A model generated the notes under the pieces. The model was not told where the DNA came from. It made no database searches and worked only from the letters and a program-made list of their open reading frames with translations. The position numbers were made by a program, and so were the translations under genes. 64,000 nucleotides of DNA from contig CAMYAO010000009.1 in assembly GCA_947253885.1 (NCBI GenBank), forward strand, positions 1 through 64,000. The letters are read 5' to 3'. This DNA is from an uncultured Clostridium sp. (lineage in GTDB: Bacteria; Bacillota; Clostridia; Lachnospirales; Lachnospiraceae). Position 1 is the stretch's first letter. Every line of letters starts with the position of its first letter. Shown in pieces: positions 1-8,879 of the stretch.

Positions 1-360
1 ATCATACTTTTTTAGATATAAAAGCAAGTATATAAATCTAACTAACTATATTAGTATATAAAATCATTTCTTCAAAAACAAGCCCTGAATAAGAGGTATC
101 TATTCAACTCAATTCCCTAAAAAGATAAAAAAATTCATAAAAAAGTCAAATCACAATCAAACTATTGAAATCATTATATAGACATATTAAAGTAAATTGG
201 GTAACAATTATTAATCACAATCAGTATATCCTTTTAAAGGATAGAAGAAAGGGATATGAGACTATGAAAATATCATGCATGTCAAATTAAGTCTGATTTA
301 TTTTACAGACAGATTGTGTGATTAAAAAAAGTACATGATTGCAATAAGGAGGGATATCTA
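1..360. other. AT-rich region upstream of pilus operon
   Basis: No convincing gene is present. The stretch is very AT-rich. It contains a 17-nt near-perfect palindrome at 227-243 (TATCCTTT/AAAGGATA around one central base) and an 11-nt direct repeat, AATCACAATCA, near 149-159 and 213-223. Either could be an operator for the pilus genes. I could not assign a clear -35/-10 pair. A strong ribosome site (AAGGAGGG, 346-353) precedes the pilin start. Confidence 0.5.
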
Positions 361-2130
361 ATGTACGTTATGTCAAAAAAAGGATCAAAAAAAGGAGGGG
401 GTATGGGTACGACACTATTCAAAAAGACGTTCGCTTTTGTTCTATCTCTTGCTGTTATGCTTAGCTGTTTGGGGATGCCGGTGCATGCTGCAGAACTTGA
501 TAAAACATTAACAGTAAAGAAGGTTGAGGCAGGTGCAACAGTAAAAGGCTATAGGATTGTAAGTGAAGACAATGGTGAGTGGGTAGTAGCAAACACGGGT
601 GTTAAGATTAAAAATCCATCGCAGCCTACTGCCAAAGAAATCTTTGATATTGCAAAAAATGAAACGCTGTTAGGTGATTTGCAAAAAATCGATTTTGCGT
701 CGAACAGTAGTGGGGATTATGTAGCAAGTAACCCTAGTGCAGGAATCTATCTTGTATTAGTAACACCTCGGGCAGGTAGCACAGGCGTTTATACACCAAT
801 GATTGTTAGTGCTGATTATGTTCAAGATAAAGGTGGAGATAAATCTTCAGTATTGGATGTAAAAGGAAAAGATCAACTTACAATTGGAAGTACAACTTAT
901 GCAAAAAAATCAAAGCCTACAGTAAGTAAAACATTTACTAAGCCGGCAAATAGTAATGTTGCAGGTGATGCCGCAAACTCCGGAACTAATAAGATAGGCG
1001 ATGTTATTGATTTTAAAATTAATACAGCTATTCCGCTATACACAAGTGATTATACTAATCCTAAATTTGATATTAGTGACACACTGTCCAAAGGTCTTAA
1101 ACTTAAAGGCAATACCGTTAAAGTATATAACGGGGAAGTAAATGACAGCAATCTGATTAAGGAAGAGAGCGATTACCCTGATGGAAGCGGTAGTACTGTA
1201 AAAAAGAAAAATTATGAAATCACCTACACGGCAGATAAAGCCGGATTTAAGATTAGCTTCACAAAAGATTACTTATTATCAAATGCTGATAAGAGCAACA
1301 TCAATGTCACATATAAGGCTGAGTTGGTTGATGTTGCTGGTACATCAACATCAGGATTTGAGCCAAACACAAATAAAGCTGAAATAGATTATTCTACCAG
1401 CCCAAAGACTAATGATGGAAAAGATACAAAGAAGACCAATCACTACACATTTGATATCAATGGTAACGTTGGAACTCAATTATCCACAACTAAAAAGAAA
1501 GATGAAATTGTAAAGGTTGGTGTAGATGACGCTGGCAATACTCAGACGCAAACTATAACAGAAGAGAGCGTTACATCAGAAGCTGGTAAAAAAGCTGGAG
1601 CTAAGTTCAAATTGTACAAAAAGGATGGCTCTATTGATCAAACAGCCGCTGCTTATAAGAAAAAAGAAAACAAACTCCTTGTTAAGAGAGGTGTTGATGC
1701 ATCTGATTCTGATAAGGTGGGTGCTGAAGCTGTAACCGGTGATGATGGTAAGATTCGATTCAAGGGTATTGACGCCGGCGAATATGTACTTGTAGAAACT
1801 CAGGCACCAACAGGCTATGCAAAGAATGAGACAGTTGTTCCGGTAGTTGTTAGTGCTACATTGAATGCTGATGGAGAACTTACCTCATATTCAGTCAAAA
1901 TAAATAATACTGAAGCGGCTACGTATGTTGCTACATACGTAGATCATAAAGTAAAAACAATAATAGGAAAATATAAGCCTCTGCACTTTAACAACTATAA
2001 ACTTGGAACACTTCCAAGTACAGGTGGAATAGGAACATACCTGTTCTACATTGTGGGTGCTGCATTGCTTGCATTTGCAGTAGTAATGATTATTAAAAAA
2101 AACAGAAATAATAGAGTAAGTGTAAAATAA
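361..2130 (+). CDS. Sortase-anchored backbone (major) pilin
   Basis: Secreted, wall-linked shaft subunit of a sortase-built pilus (inferred from family and position). Seen: a lysine-rich N terminus and a hydrophobic signal peptide ending near AHA-like VHAAE (about residues 20-44); a long middle with isopeptide-fimbrial character; a C-terminal Cna-B segment with the E-box-like YVLVETQAPTGY (about residue 480); and a canonical sorting signal LPSTGG followed by a membrane helix and a KKNRNN tail. It is the first gene of the operon, ahead of two class C sortases. Two starts compete: ATG 361 (AAGGAGGG, spacing 7) and in-frame ATG 403, which has its own AGGAGG inside the coding sequence and gives a more typical signal peptide. 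Confidence 0.9.
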   Translation: MYVMSKKGSKKGGGMGTTLFKKTFAFVLSLAVMLSCLGMPVHAAELDKTLTVKKVEAGATVKGYRIVSEDNGEWVVANTGVKIKNPSQPTAKEIFDIAKNETLLGDLQKIDFASNSSGDYVASNPSAGIYLVLVTPRAGSTGVYTPMIVSADYVQDKGGDKSSVLDVKGKDQLTIGSTTYAKKSKPTVSKTFTKPANSNVAGDAANSGTNKIGDVIDFKINTAIPLYTSDYTNPKFDISDTLSKGLKLKGNTVKVYNGEVNDSNLIKEESDYPDGSGSTVKKKNYEITYTADKAGFKISFTKDYLLSNADKSNINVTYKAELVDVAGTSTSGFEPNTNKAEIDYSTSPKTNDGKDTKKTNHYTFDINGNVGTQLSTTKKKDEIVKVGVDDAGNTQTQTITEESVTSEAGKKAGAKFKLYKKDGSIDQTAAAYKKKENKLLVKRGVDASDSDKVGAEAVTGDDGKIRFKGIDAGEYVLVETQAPTGYAKNETVVPVVVSATLNADGELTSYSVKINNTEAATYVATYVDHKVKTIIGKYKPLHFNNYKLGTLPSTGGIGTYLFYIVGAALLAFAVVMIIKKNRNNRVSVK

Positions 2131-2138
2131 AGGAGTTT

Positions 2139-2170
2139 TGCGATAAGGGTTTATATAAACCCTTATCGCA
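2139..2170 (+). terminator. Perfect 32-nt palindrome in pilin-sortase gap
   Basis: Bases 2139-2154 are exactly complementary to 2155-2170, giving a 16-bp self-complementary sequence just after the pilin stop. No U-run follows (next bases are TTGTAATATG). It is therefore more likely an mRNA 3' stabiliser, processing site or partial attenuator than a full terminator. Such an element would favour backbone pilin over the sortases. Confidence 0.7.
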
Positions 2171-2202
2171 TTGTAATATGTTTTGTTTAGCAAGACAAAG
2201 GT

Positions 2203-3081
2203 ATGCATTTTGTGAATATATTTTCTAAATTAAAAAAATATAAAAGTAATATTGGATTTATTTTGCTGATTGTCGTCGGTCTATCCATTGTTTTATATCC
2301 TACTATAAGCAATTGGTGGAATCAGAGATTTGCGAGTCAAATGGTAAACGAGTATGACAGATTAACAGAAAGCAAAGACATTGATTTTAAAACTGAAATA
2401 ACAAAAGCAAGGCAATATAACAAAAATTTATCACCTAAAAGTGTGCCGGATGCATTTTCTGCCAAAGAACACAAGAGAGATATAGAATATGAAAAATGTC
2501 TTAATATAGCTAATAATAGCATGATGGGGTATGTAAAAATTCCGAATATTGATGTTGAGTTGCCAATATTTCATTACACAGATGAAGAAACTTTAAAAAA
2601 AGGTGTCGGACATCTGTGCGGAAGCAGTTTGCCGATTGGTGAAAAAGGAACACATGCGATTTTATCGGCACATAGAGGATTGCCTAGTGCAAAATTATTT
2701 ACAGATTTAAATTTACTGAGGAAAAAAGATAAGTTTTATCTTCATATTCTAAATAAGAAGATGGCATATGAAGTAGACAGCATAAAGATTGTAAAACCGA
2801 ACCAGACATCATCTTTGCAAGCAGTAAAAAACGAGGATTATGTTACTTTAATGACCTGTACACCATATGGAGTTAATTCACATAGACTTTTGGTAAGAGG
2901 TCATAGAGTTCCTTATAAAGAAAATTCTGCAATAGAATCAAGAAAAAATATGAACCATCTTGTTAAGATAGTCCTGTGCATAATTATTGGTTGCGTCGTA
3001 GCGCTTGTTGTTGCGAAAATATTGGAAAAGAGAAAATATATTGACAAAAAAATTGTATTTAGAAAATGGAGACGAAAGTAG
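2203..3081 (+). CDS. Class C (pilin-polymerising) sortase, first copy
   Basis: Membrane transpeptidase that joins pilin subunits through the sorting signal. Seen: membrane helices at both ends (about residues 17-35 and 252-272), as in class C; a lid-like segment with PDAF near residue 83; SAHRGLP with the catalytic His (about 156); TLMTC with the catalytic Cys (about 218); and a downstream RLLVRGHR with the catalytic Arg. It lies 72 nt after the pilin. The ATG at 2203 has its AAAGG only about 2 nt away, so GTG 2212 (VNIFSK, spacing about 11) is a fair alternative start. The 3' end overlaps the next sortase. Confidence 0.93.
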   Translation: MHFVNIFSKLKKYKSNIGFILLIVVGLSIVLYPTISNWWNQRFASQMVNEYDRLTESKDIDFKTEITKARQYNKNLSPKSVPDAFSAKEHKRDIEYEKCLNIANNSMMGYVKIPNIDVELPIFHYTDEETLKKGVGHLCGSSLPIGEKGTHAILSAHRGLPSAKLFTDLNLLRKKDKFYLHILNKKMAYEVDSIKIVKPNQTSSLQAVKNEDYVTLMTCTPYGVNSHRLLVRGHRVPYKENSAIESRKNMNHLVKIVLCIIIGCVVALVVAKILEKRKYIDKKIVFRKWRRK

Positions 3082-3905
3082 AACGGTTAAAAAATCTTAC
3101 AACAACATTCATTATTTTGTTGATGGTTGCGGGTGTTGGAATTTTGCTTTATCCTACGGTGAGTGATTTATGGAATAGACAATGGAATAATCAAATGAAG
3201 TCGGTTTATGATGACTCCGTTAATGCATATTCAGAAAAGACATTAAAAGATGAATGGTCAAAGGCAAAAGCATACAATGCGCATCATACAGTCAATACAG
3301 TGAGGGATGCTTTTGATAACGATGAGTATATTAAAACGCATCCGTATAGTGATTTATTAAATCCCAGTAAAAATGGGATTATGGGATATGTTGAGATCCC
3401 AAAATTAAATCAGGAAATAATTATATATCACGGGACAAGTTCAAAATCCTTAGAGCGTGGCTGCGGACATGTGGAAGGAACTAGTCTTCCTATAGGTGGT
3501 AAGAGTTCTCATGCTGTAATTGCAGCACACAGAGGATTGCCAGGAGCAAAATTGTTTTCTGATCTTGACCAAATGAAAATAGGGGATAAGTTCTATTTTA
3601 AGATTTTAGATAAAAAGTTAGCATATAAGGTGGATCAAATAAAGGTAGTAAAACCTGAAAATGTAAAATTTCTCGATATTGTTAAAGATAAAGATTATGT
3701 AACACTTCTCACGTGTACACCATATGGAGTTAATACTCATAGACTTATAGTTCGTGGTCATAGAATTCCTTATGAGGAACATAAAGGGATAGATTCTCCA
3801 TTGAGAAGTATATGGGATTTATGGCAATTTAAGCTAATAATGGCACTTGTTTTAATTGCATTAGTCATTGTTTTTATACGGTTTTATAAGAAAAGACAAT
3901 ATTGA
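3066..3905 (+). CDS. Class C (pilin-polymerising) sortase, second copy
   Basis: Close paralogue of the preceding sortase with the same architecture: N-terminal helix (about 12-30), lid segment with RDAF, the GIMGYVEIPKL entry strand, AAHRGLPGAKLF (His), TLLTCTPYGVNTHRLIVRGHR (Cys and Arg), and a C-terminal helix. The start overlaps the previous gene by 16 nt, so the two are probably translationally coupled. Two class C enzymes in one locus usually split shaft polymerisation from attachment of accessory pilins, but nothing in the sequence says which does which. Confidence 0.93.
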   Translation: METKVERLKNLTTTFIILLMVAGVGILLYPTVSDLWNRQWNNQMKSVYDDSVNAYSEKTLKDEWSKAKAYNAHHTVNTVRDAFDNDEYIKTHPYSDLLNPSKNGIMGYVEIPKLNQEIIIYHGTSSKSLERGCGHVEGTSLPIGGKSSHAVIAAHRGLPGAKLFSDLDQMKIGDKFYFKILDKKLAYKVDQIKVVKPENVKFLDIVKDKDYVTLLTCTPYGVNTHRLIVRGHRIPYEEHKGIDSPLRSIWDLWQFKLIMALVLIALVIVFIRFYKKRQY

Positions 3906-3923
3906 ATTAAGGAAGAGAAAATA

Positions 3924-4994
3924 ATGAAGAGTACTAATATGATAAAAATTAAAAAGAATATATTTATGATAGTGCTTTTTTCGCTGTTCATATCATTGTT
4001 TTTAATTGTGAATGTTTTAGCTGAATCACGAAATCTTGTTCCGGATGTGGATGCTACAAGGAAGGATTCTGTTACGATAAATTTCCTATACCATAAAGAT
4101 AATGATAATTGCGTAGCTATTCCCGGAGCTACATTTGAGCTATATAAGGTTGCAAATCTAAAGACAAGTGGAGGAAGTGCGACTTATACAGCAACAGAAA
4201 AATTTGCAGGTGCAAATATTAAATATAACGGAATGACTAAAGAGGATTCTGTTTTAGCGGCAAAAGAATTATCAAAAATTGTAGTGGATAATAATTTGTA
4301 TGGGCAGCCAGGTACTACAAATTCAGAAGGAAAAGCTGCTTTTAGCGGATTAACACATGGCATTTATTTGGTAAGACAGACTGATGCAAAGGGAGACGCA
4401 AAAGCATATAAGTCGTTAGAACCATATTTGATTCTTGTACCGGAGGTAGTAAGGACGAATGGAACAAATGAGTGGAAATATGATGTTGTTTTGGTGCCGA
4501 AGCCTGCTGTTATAAAGAAAACTGTTGAACCAATAGATGTTAATTTTCGTTTGAAGAAAGTATTAGATAATCAGTCTTTAAAAGACGGGATGTTTAGTTT
4601 TCGCCTAAAAGAAACAGATTCTAATTGGAGTGTTAAGAAAAACGGACTGTCAAGAACTGTAAAAAATGATGAGAATGGGGACATAATATTTAATCTGAGT
4701 ATTCAAAAAGCGGGAACTTATCGTTATCTTGTAAGAGAAGTAAATGATAGGCAAAGAAATGTAATATACGACAAAAAGAATGTAAAGGTATCAGTTGAAA
4801 TATATGAAAATAGAGAAGGACAACTTAAGGTAAAAGATATTAAAGCATCAGGAGATGGAACCTTTCACAATAAGATAAAAACTGGAAATCTAATAAAAAC
4901 CGGCGATACTGCCAACCTCATAGGTTTTATTATGGCTATAGTATTTTCGCTAATAGCTATGATTGTATTAATTAAAAAGAAGAGAATTAGATAA
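3924..4994 (+). CDS. Minor pilin with FctA/Cna-B domains and variant sorting signal
   Basis: Secreted accessory or base pilin (inferred). Seen: signal peptide of about 35 residues; a SpaA-like first domain (PGATFELYKVANL, GIYLVRQTDAKG); a second domain resembling the Spy0128/FctA isopeptide linker (FSFRLKETDSN, AGTYRYLVREVND); and a C-terminal membrane helix plus KKKRIR. The sorting motif is not LPxTG: the only candidate is LIKTG at 4890-4904, with Ile in place of Pro. It starts 19 nt after the second sortase behind an AAGGAAGAG ribosome site. A base pilin recognised by a different sortase is one possible reading. Confidence 0.85.
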   Translation: MKSTNMIKIKKNIFMIVLFSLFISLFLIVNVLAESRNLVPDVDATRKDSVTINFLYHKDNDNCVAIPGATFELYKVANLKTSGGSATYTATEKFAGANIKYNGMTKEDSVLAAKELSKIVVDNNLYGQPGTTNSEGKAAFSGLTHGIYLVRQTDAKGDAKAYKSLEPYLILVPEVVRTNGTNEWKYDVVLVPKPAVIKKTVEPIDVNFRLKKVLDNQSLKDGMFSFRLKETDSNWSVKKNGLSRTVKNDENGDIIFNLSIQKAGTYRYLVREVNDRQRNVIYDKKNVKVSVEIYENREGQLKVKDIKASGDGTFHNKIKTGNLIKTGDTANLIGFIMAIVFSLIAMIVLIKKKRIR

Positions 4995-5045
4995 TGGATT
5001 CTCGGTAGTAAAACGAGGGAGAGTAGATTTTAGGAGAATAAGCTC

Positions 5046-8000
5046 ATGAATAAATTAAATCAAAAAATATATAAGAAAGGCATTGCATCAATATGTGTTG
5101 TTATACTGTTAATTTTGAGTATAGTATCGGCGACTGGAGTATTTTCTTCTGGTGCTTTAGCATATAGTTCTGATAAAGAGGTGGAGTTTAAGATTTCTCC
5201 TAAGAAAGATACATATGGTATTGATGAGGAATTTTCTGTAGAAGCAGAATACAAGAATGATAGTGGTCAAGCATGTGAGTTTGAGGCTGATGTTGAGTAT
5301 CCAAAGGAAGATTTGAAGCTTGTTGAAGAGAACGAGTTAAAGTCTTTTAGTCTTAAACCGAATGATACTATTACGCTTACCTATAAATTTAAAGTTAAAA
5401 AAGAAATTTCAAACCCTTATGAAGACATTAAACTTACGGTAAATGAAAAAGAGAAAAAAACTATACCGTTATATAAAAATAGACTCAGGAATCATAAATT
5501 ATCCACAGCAAGAGGAAACAGCAGCACAACATCGTTCAAAGTTATAAAAAGATGGTCGGATGGAGCGGGGAATCACAAGGATGATTCCATTTCTGTAACT
5601 TTGCTTCAAAATGGAAAGCCATATAAAAAGGCTACGATAAATCAGAATTCAAATTGGTCATATACCTTTAATTCTTTGCCTGCCTTTGACAATGATGGAC
5701 AAAAACTTGAGTATAAAATTCAGGAACAAGAGTTTGAGGGATATGACACAGACTATGGACAGGTGAAAGCTAAAGGTGGAAGCACAACAGGAGAGACTTA
5801 TTACGAATTGATTGATTATGATGAAATACAGTCAAGTGATGATATAGTTATGGTGATTTCAAAATATGGCAGAAGTTATATTGTATCTGCAAGTGGAGAA
5901 AGTTTTGATTGTGGAGAAAGTGCAGAATTCAAAGATAGCGACCAGTTTGTACTTACAAATACTTCTTTATCTAGTGATTCAATTTGGGAAATTGAAAAAT
6001 TTTCAGGTGTATTTACCGCATATAATAAAGGTTCATCTTCTTATTTAAATAAAGATTTAGAAGGTGAGCATAAACAACGTAGGAGTACATATATGGAATA
6101 TGATAATGACTACTACTCGGATGAATATCGGACAGTAAGATTTACCGATGGTGAGGGTGAATATTTAGGGATTCACAGAGGCAGATTGGTAAAAGAAAGA
6201 CATGCAAGTTCTAAAGTAAGATTTTATAAAAAGATTACAGAAACAAATACAATTCCTAAGATGTATGTACAAACTATAACAAATGATAAGGTTAGTATAA
6301 AAAAGCAGATTGATGCATTAAAGGATAATGAAGGTAGCAATAAAAATCCTGATACAAATGTTAAAGGTAAAGATGATTATAGGCTATATTTAGATGTAAG
6401 TGGCGGAGTGAGAGAAAAACCCATTGATGTTCTCCTCGTTGTAGATAATACGTCTTCGATGGAAGATTCATACTACTATAAAGGGGAAGAGAGTACAAGA
6501 GAAATAGTCGCAAATGAACTTGTTAATGGGACTGGTTCCACGAATAGTGGTCAGAGTAAATCAGATGGCATTATTTCGGAAATAATGAGATTAAATCCTA
6601 AAAATAAGGTTGGCGTTATTACATTTTGTGGTGCTGGAAAACACTCGGAAGGTCTTATTTTTCCAGATGATAAAGATCGATTTACAGAAGCTGTTTTAAA
6701 TTGGAATAGCTTATCTGATACAGGTGGAAGTGTTCCTTATGTAGATGTTAGCCATAAAACTGGAAGCGGAACAAATTATATGTCAGCTCTATTAAGAGCA
6801 GATGAATACTTTTCAAATTCAAAAGTTTTTGATGATGGCAATGATAAATATATGATTTTCATTAGTGATGGAAGAGCAAATGACAGGATGGATTCTTTAG
6901 GAGATGGTAGGTATGAGTATGTAATGCATAGTGGTCAAGATGTTAATTTTTACAAGAACTTTTTTGTATCAAGTAATCCAGATGTAAAATCATTTTTTAT
7001 CGGTATAAAACATACAGGTGACAGTTATCCGGAACTTGAGCAAATGGGCGGGGGATTATATTCAAATGGTGGAAATTATTATCCAGCCAGCGATGGAGAT
7101 GAACTTGCAAAAGCATTTAGCCACATTAAGGAGTCTCTATACCCTGATGATGTAAAAATTACGGATGTATTTAGTCAATATGTGAATTTGAATTTAGATG
7201 AACCAGATTTAAAGGTTGAGAGGACTTACAAGGATTCATATGGCCAAGAACATAAAGAGGTTGTATGGAAGCATAAAACTAGTATAAATGCAAACGGTGG
7301 AAATTTAGGGAATAAGCCTTATGGTGCTACAGATTGTGTTCAATATGTTAAATATACACCATCGAAAAACAATGATTCTACAGGTAAAATCGAATTAAAA
7401 TTCAAAAAAGGTTACAAAATTGGAAAAGACAATAAATTTATTATTTCATATAATGTAAAAGCAAATAAAAAGGCTAAGACGAAACTAAGAGAGAGCCAAG
7501 GAAGGTATCCTAATAAGGGGGATTCAAATACTGACTTTGCTAATAATGATACATCAAGCAACAAGAAAGGTTTTTTTGCAAATAAAGAAGCATATGTTGA
7601 GTATAAAACAGCAAATGTAGAATTGAAAAAGAAGATGTATAGGAAACCTGTAGTTCAAACATCATTGGATATTGGCTTTACTAAACTGGATCGATTGGAT
7701 GAAAACATAACTCTTGATGGTGCAGTGTTTAAATGCTTCAAAGCTAATGGAAATATCAGTACTCCCGTAAGTAGTTGGACCAAAGGAACACAGATTGGTG
7801 ATGAAATAATTTCTAAAAACGGTGGAAAGTTTGAATTAGAGGATATAAAGGAAGGGTGTTATATCTTAGAAGAAACAAAAGCACCTGCAGGATATGAATT
7901 AAAACAAGAAACAAAGACATGGTATATTTCATATAGCATGAGTCATGGGATTACAGTTTTTGATTCCAATGGAAAAAAGTTTGATGTAAAAAATAAATTC

Positions 8001-8159
8001 CCCGATAACTCTATTAGAGATTATAATTATTGCATTGTAAATTCAAAATTGTATGAATTGCCAAAAGCAGGTGGAATGGGTACGTATGCTTTCTATCTTA
8101 CAGGTTCTTTCATTCTTGTTATCTCGATAATAGGCTTAAGAAGGAAAATTGCAGCATAA
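5046..8159 (+). CDS. Pilus tip adhesin with von Willebrand A domain
   Basis: Large secreted adhesin of 1037 residues, the likely tip subunit. Seen: signal peptide to about residue 40; a Cna-B-type domain near 165-240 (VTLLQNGKPYKKATI); a vWA domain from about 455 to 700 with a metal-site motif DNTSS (consensus DxSxS), a GTNYMSA loop and FISDGRAND; a further Cna-B domain near 855-960 ending in EETKAPAGYELK; and the sorting signal LPKAGG with helix and RRK tail. Ribosome site TAGGAG. It is the last gene of the operon. The Ser-to-Thr change in the metal site is conservative and should still bind Mg or Mn. Confidence 0.92.
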   Translation: MNKLNQKIYKKGIASICVVILLILSIVSATGVFSSGALAYSSDKEVEFKISPKKDTYGIDEEFSVEAEYKNDSGQACEFEADVEYPKEDLKLVEENELKSFSLKPNDTITLTYKFKVKKEISNPYEDIKLTVNEKEKKTIPLYKNRLRNHKLSTARGNSSTTSFKVIKRWSDGAGNHKDDSISVTLLQNGKPYKKATINQNSNWSYTFNSLPAFDNDGQKLEYKIQEQEFEGYDTDYGQVKAKGGSTTGETYYELIDYDEIQSSDDIVMVISKYGRSYIVSASGESFDCGESAEFKDSDQFVLTNTSLSSDSIWEIEKFSGVFTAYNKGSSSYLNKDLEGEHKQRRSTYMEYDNDYYSDEYRTVRFTDGEGEYLGIHRGRLVKERHASSKVRFYKKITETNTIPKMYVQTITNDKVSIKKQIDALKDNEGSNKNPDTNVKGKDDYRLYLDVSGGVREKPIDVLLVVDNTSSMEDSYYYKGEESTREIVANELVNGTGSTNSGQSKSDGIISEIMRLNPKNKVGVITFCGAGKHSEGLIFPDDKDRFTEAVLNWNSLSDTGGSVPYVDVSHKTGSGTNYMSALLRADEYFSNSKVFDDGNDKYMIFISDGRANDRMDSLGDGRYEYVMHSGQDVNFYKNFFVSSNPDVKSFFIGIKHTGDSYPELEQMGGGLYSNGGNYYPASDGDELAKAFSHIKESLYPDDVKITDVFSQYVNLNLDEPDLKVERTYKDSYGQEHKEVVWKHKTSINANGGNLGNKPYGATDCVQYVKYTPSKNNDSTGKIELKFKKGYKIGKDNKFIISYNVKANKKAKTKLRESQGRYPNKGDSNTDFANNDTSSNKKGFFANKEAYVEYKTANVELKKKMYRKPVVQTSLDIGFTKLDRLDENITLDGAVFKCFKANGNISTPVSSWTKGTQIGDEIISKNGGKFELEDIKEGCYILEETKAPAGYELKQETKTWYISYSMSHGITVFDSNGKKFDVKNKFPDNSIRDYNYCIVNSKLYELPKAGGMGTYAFYLTGSFILVISIIGLRRKIAA

Positions 8160-8482
8160 TAAAGAAATTAGATATTTAGAAGAAATAGGGTATGAAATTT
8201 TATCATATTTTGCCAACAATTACGTTTTGTTGCTATAAATACTATTTACTGAATAATGCGGAAAGCTAAGTAATTGCGTTTAAAGTTATTCCCTTCTTTT
8301 CCTCTAATTGTTGAGATATGGGCAGTTTTTAGTAGATGGTTTTACAAATCTATAAAGAAGAGGAGATTTGATTCTTCTCTTCTTTTTGCCATTAAATTTG
8401 AATGACGGCTGAACACAGTCATAGTAGAAGTTTAAACATGGGCTTGGCATCCTAATAATGATAATAATTTTAGGAGGACAAA
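8160..8482. other. Intergenic region after pilus operon
   Basis: No gene recognised. It contains the operon terminator at 8354-8387. The rest is AT-rich with short stops in all frames. Confidence 0.5.
8354..8387 (+). terminator. Terminator of pilus operon
   Basis: A 9-bp stem, AAAGAAGAG (8354-8362) with CTCTTCTTT (8377-8385), is closed by a 14-nt loop and runs into a short T tract. It lies about 195 nt after the vWA adhesin stop. Confidence 0.6.
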
Positions 8483-8763
8483 ATGAAAGAGTTAAAATGG
8501 TTGAAATTTGTGGATGCTGAGAAGTATAGACTAGAATTTAATGAAGCAAGGCGATTATATGCAAAGAGGCTTTAATGGGGACAATGTTGTTACAGATTTT
8601 GGACAGCCAGTTGAAACCACGAATAAGTCCCTTACACTTGAAAGCCTAACGGATTATGTTGATAGTAATAATGACCTAAGAGAGGAATATAGGAATGGCG
8701 GAAGGTAAAAATCAGATAGTAGATTTTGACTTAGAAAAAATTGAAGTAGTAGATGAAATTTAA
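8483..8763 (+). pseudogene. Small gene broken by two frameshifts, family unknown
   Basis: A good AGGAGG site precedes ATG 8483, and a clean terminator follows at 8777. The reading frame breaks twice: MKELKWLKF... stops at 8575, continues one frame over as FNGDNVVTDFGQPVETT... until about 8709, then again as ...GKNQIVDFDLEKIEVVDEI to the stop at 8761. Joined, the pieces give one acidic protein of roughly 90 residues. I do not recognise the family. Separate 30- and 22-residue peptides are an alternative, but the shared flanking signals favour one decayed gene. Confidence 0.5.
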
Positions 8764-8776
8764 TACTAGGATTCGG

Positions 8777-8799
8777 AAATAGGCTTCGGCCTATTTTTT
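8777..8799 (+). terminator. UUCG-loop terminator
   Basis: Perfect 8-bp stem AAATAGGC (8777-8784), the stable tetraloop TTCG, then GCCTATTT and further Ts. It terminates the decayed small gene. Confidence 0.85.
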
Positions 8800-8879
8800 G
8801 TTTGCATTTTTGAAGTACGAAGGGGGGGTGAATACTGCGACAGTTAAATCTTCAAAAAGGTGATTAACTATAACAAGGC

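Noticed and set aside
1891..2208. 105-codon minus-strand open frame over the end of the pilin gene
   Set aside because: It lies opposite a well-supported coding region, is Cys- and Tyr-rich with no family features, and covers the palindrome at 2139-2170.
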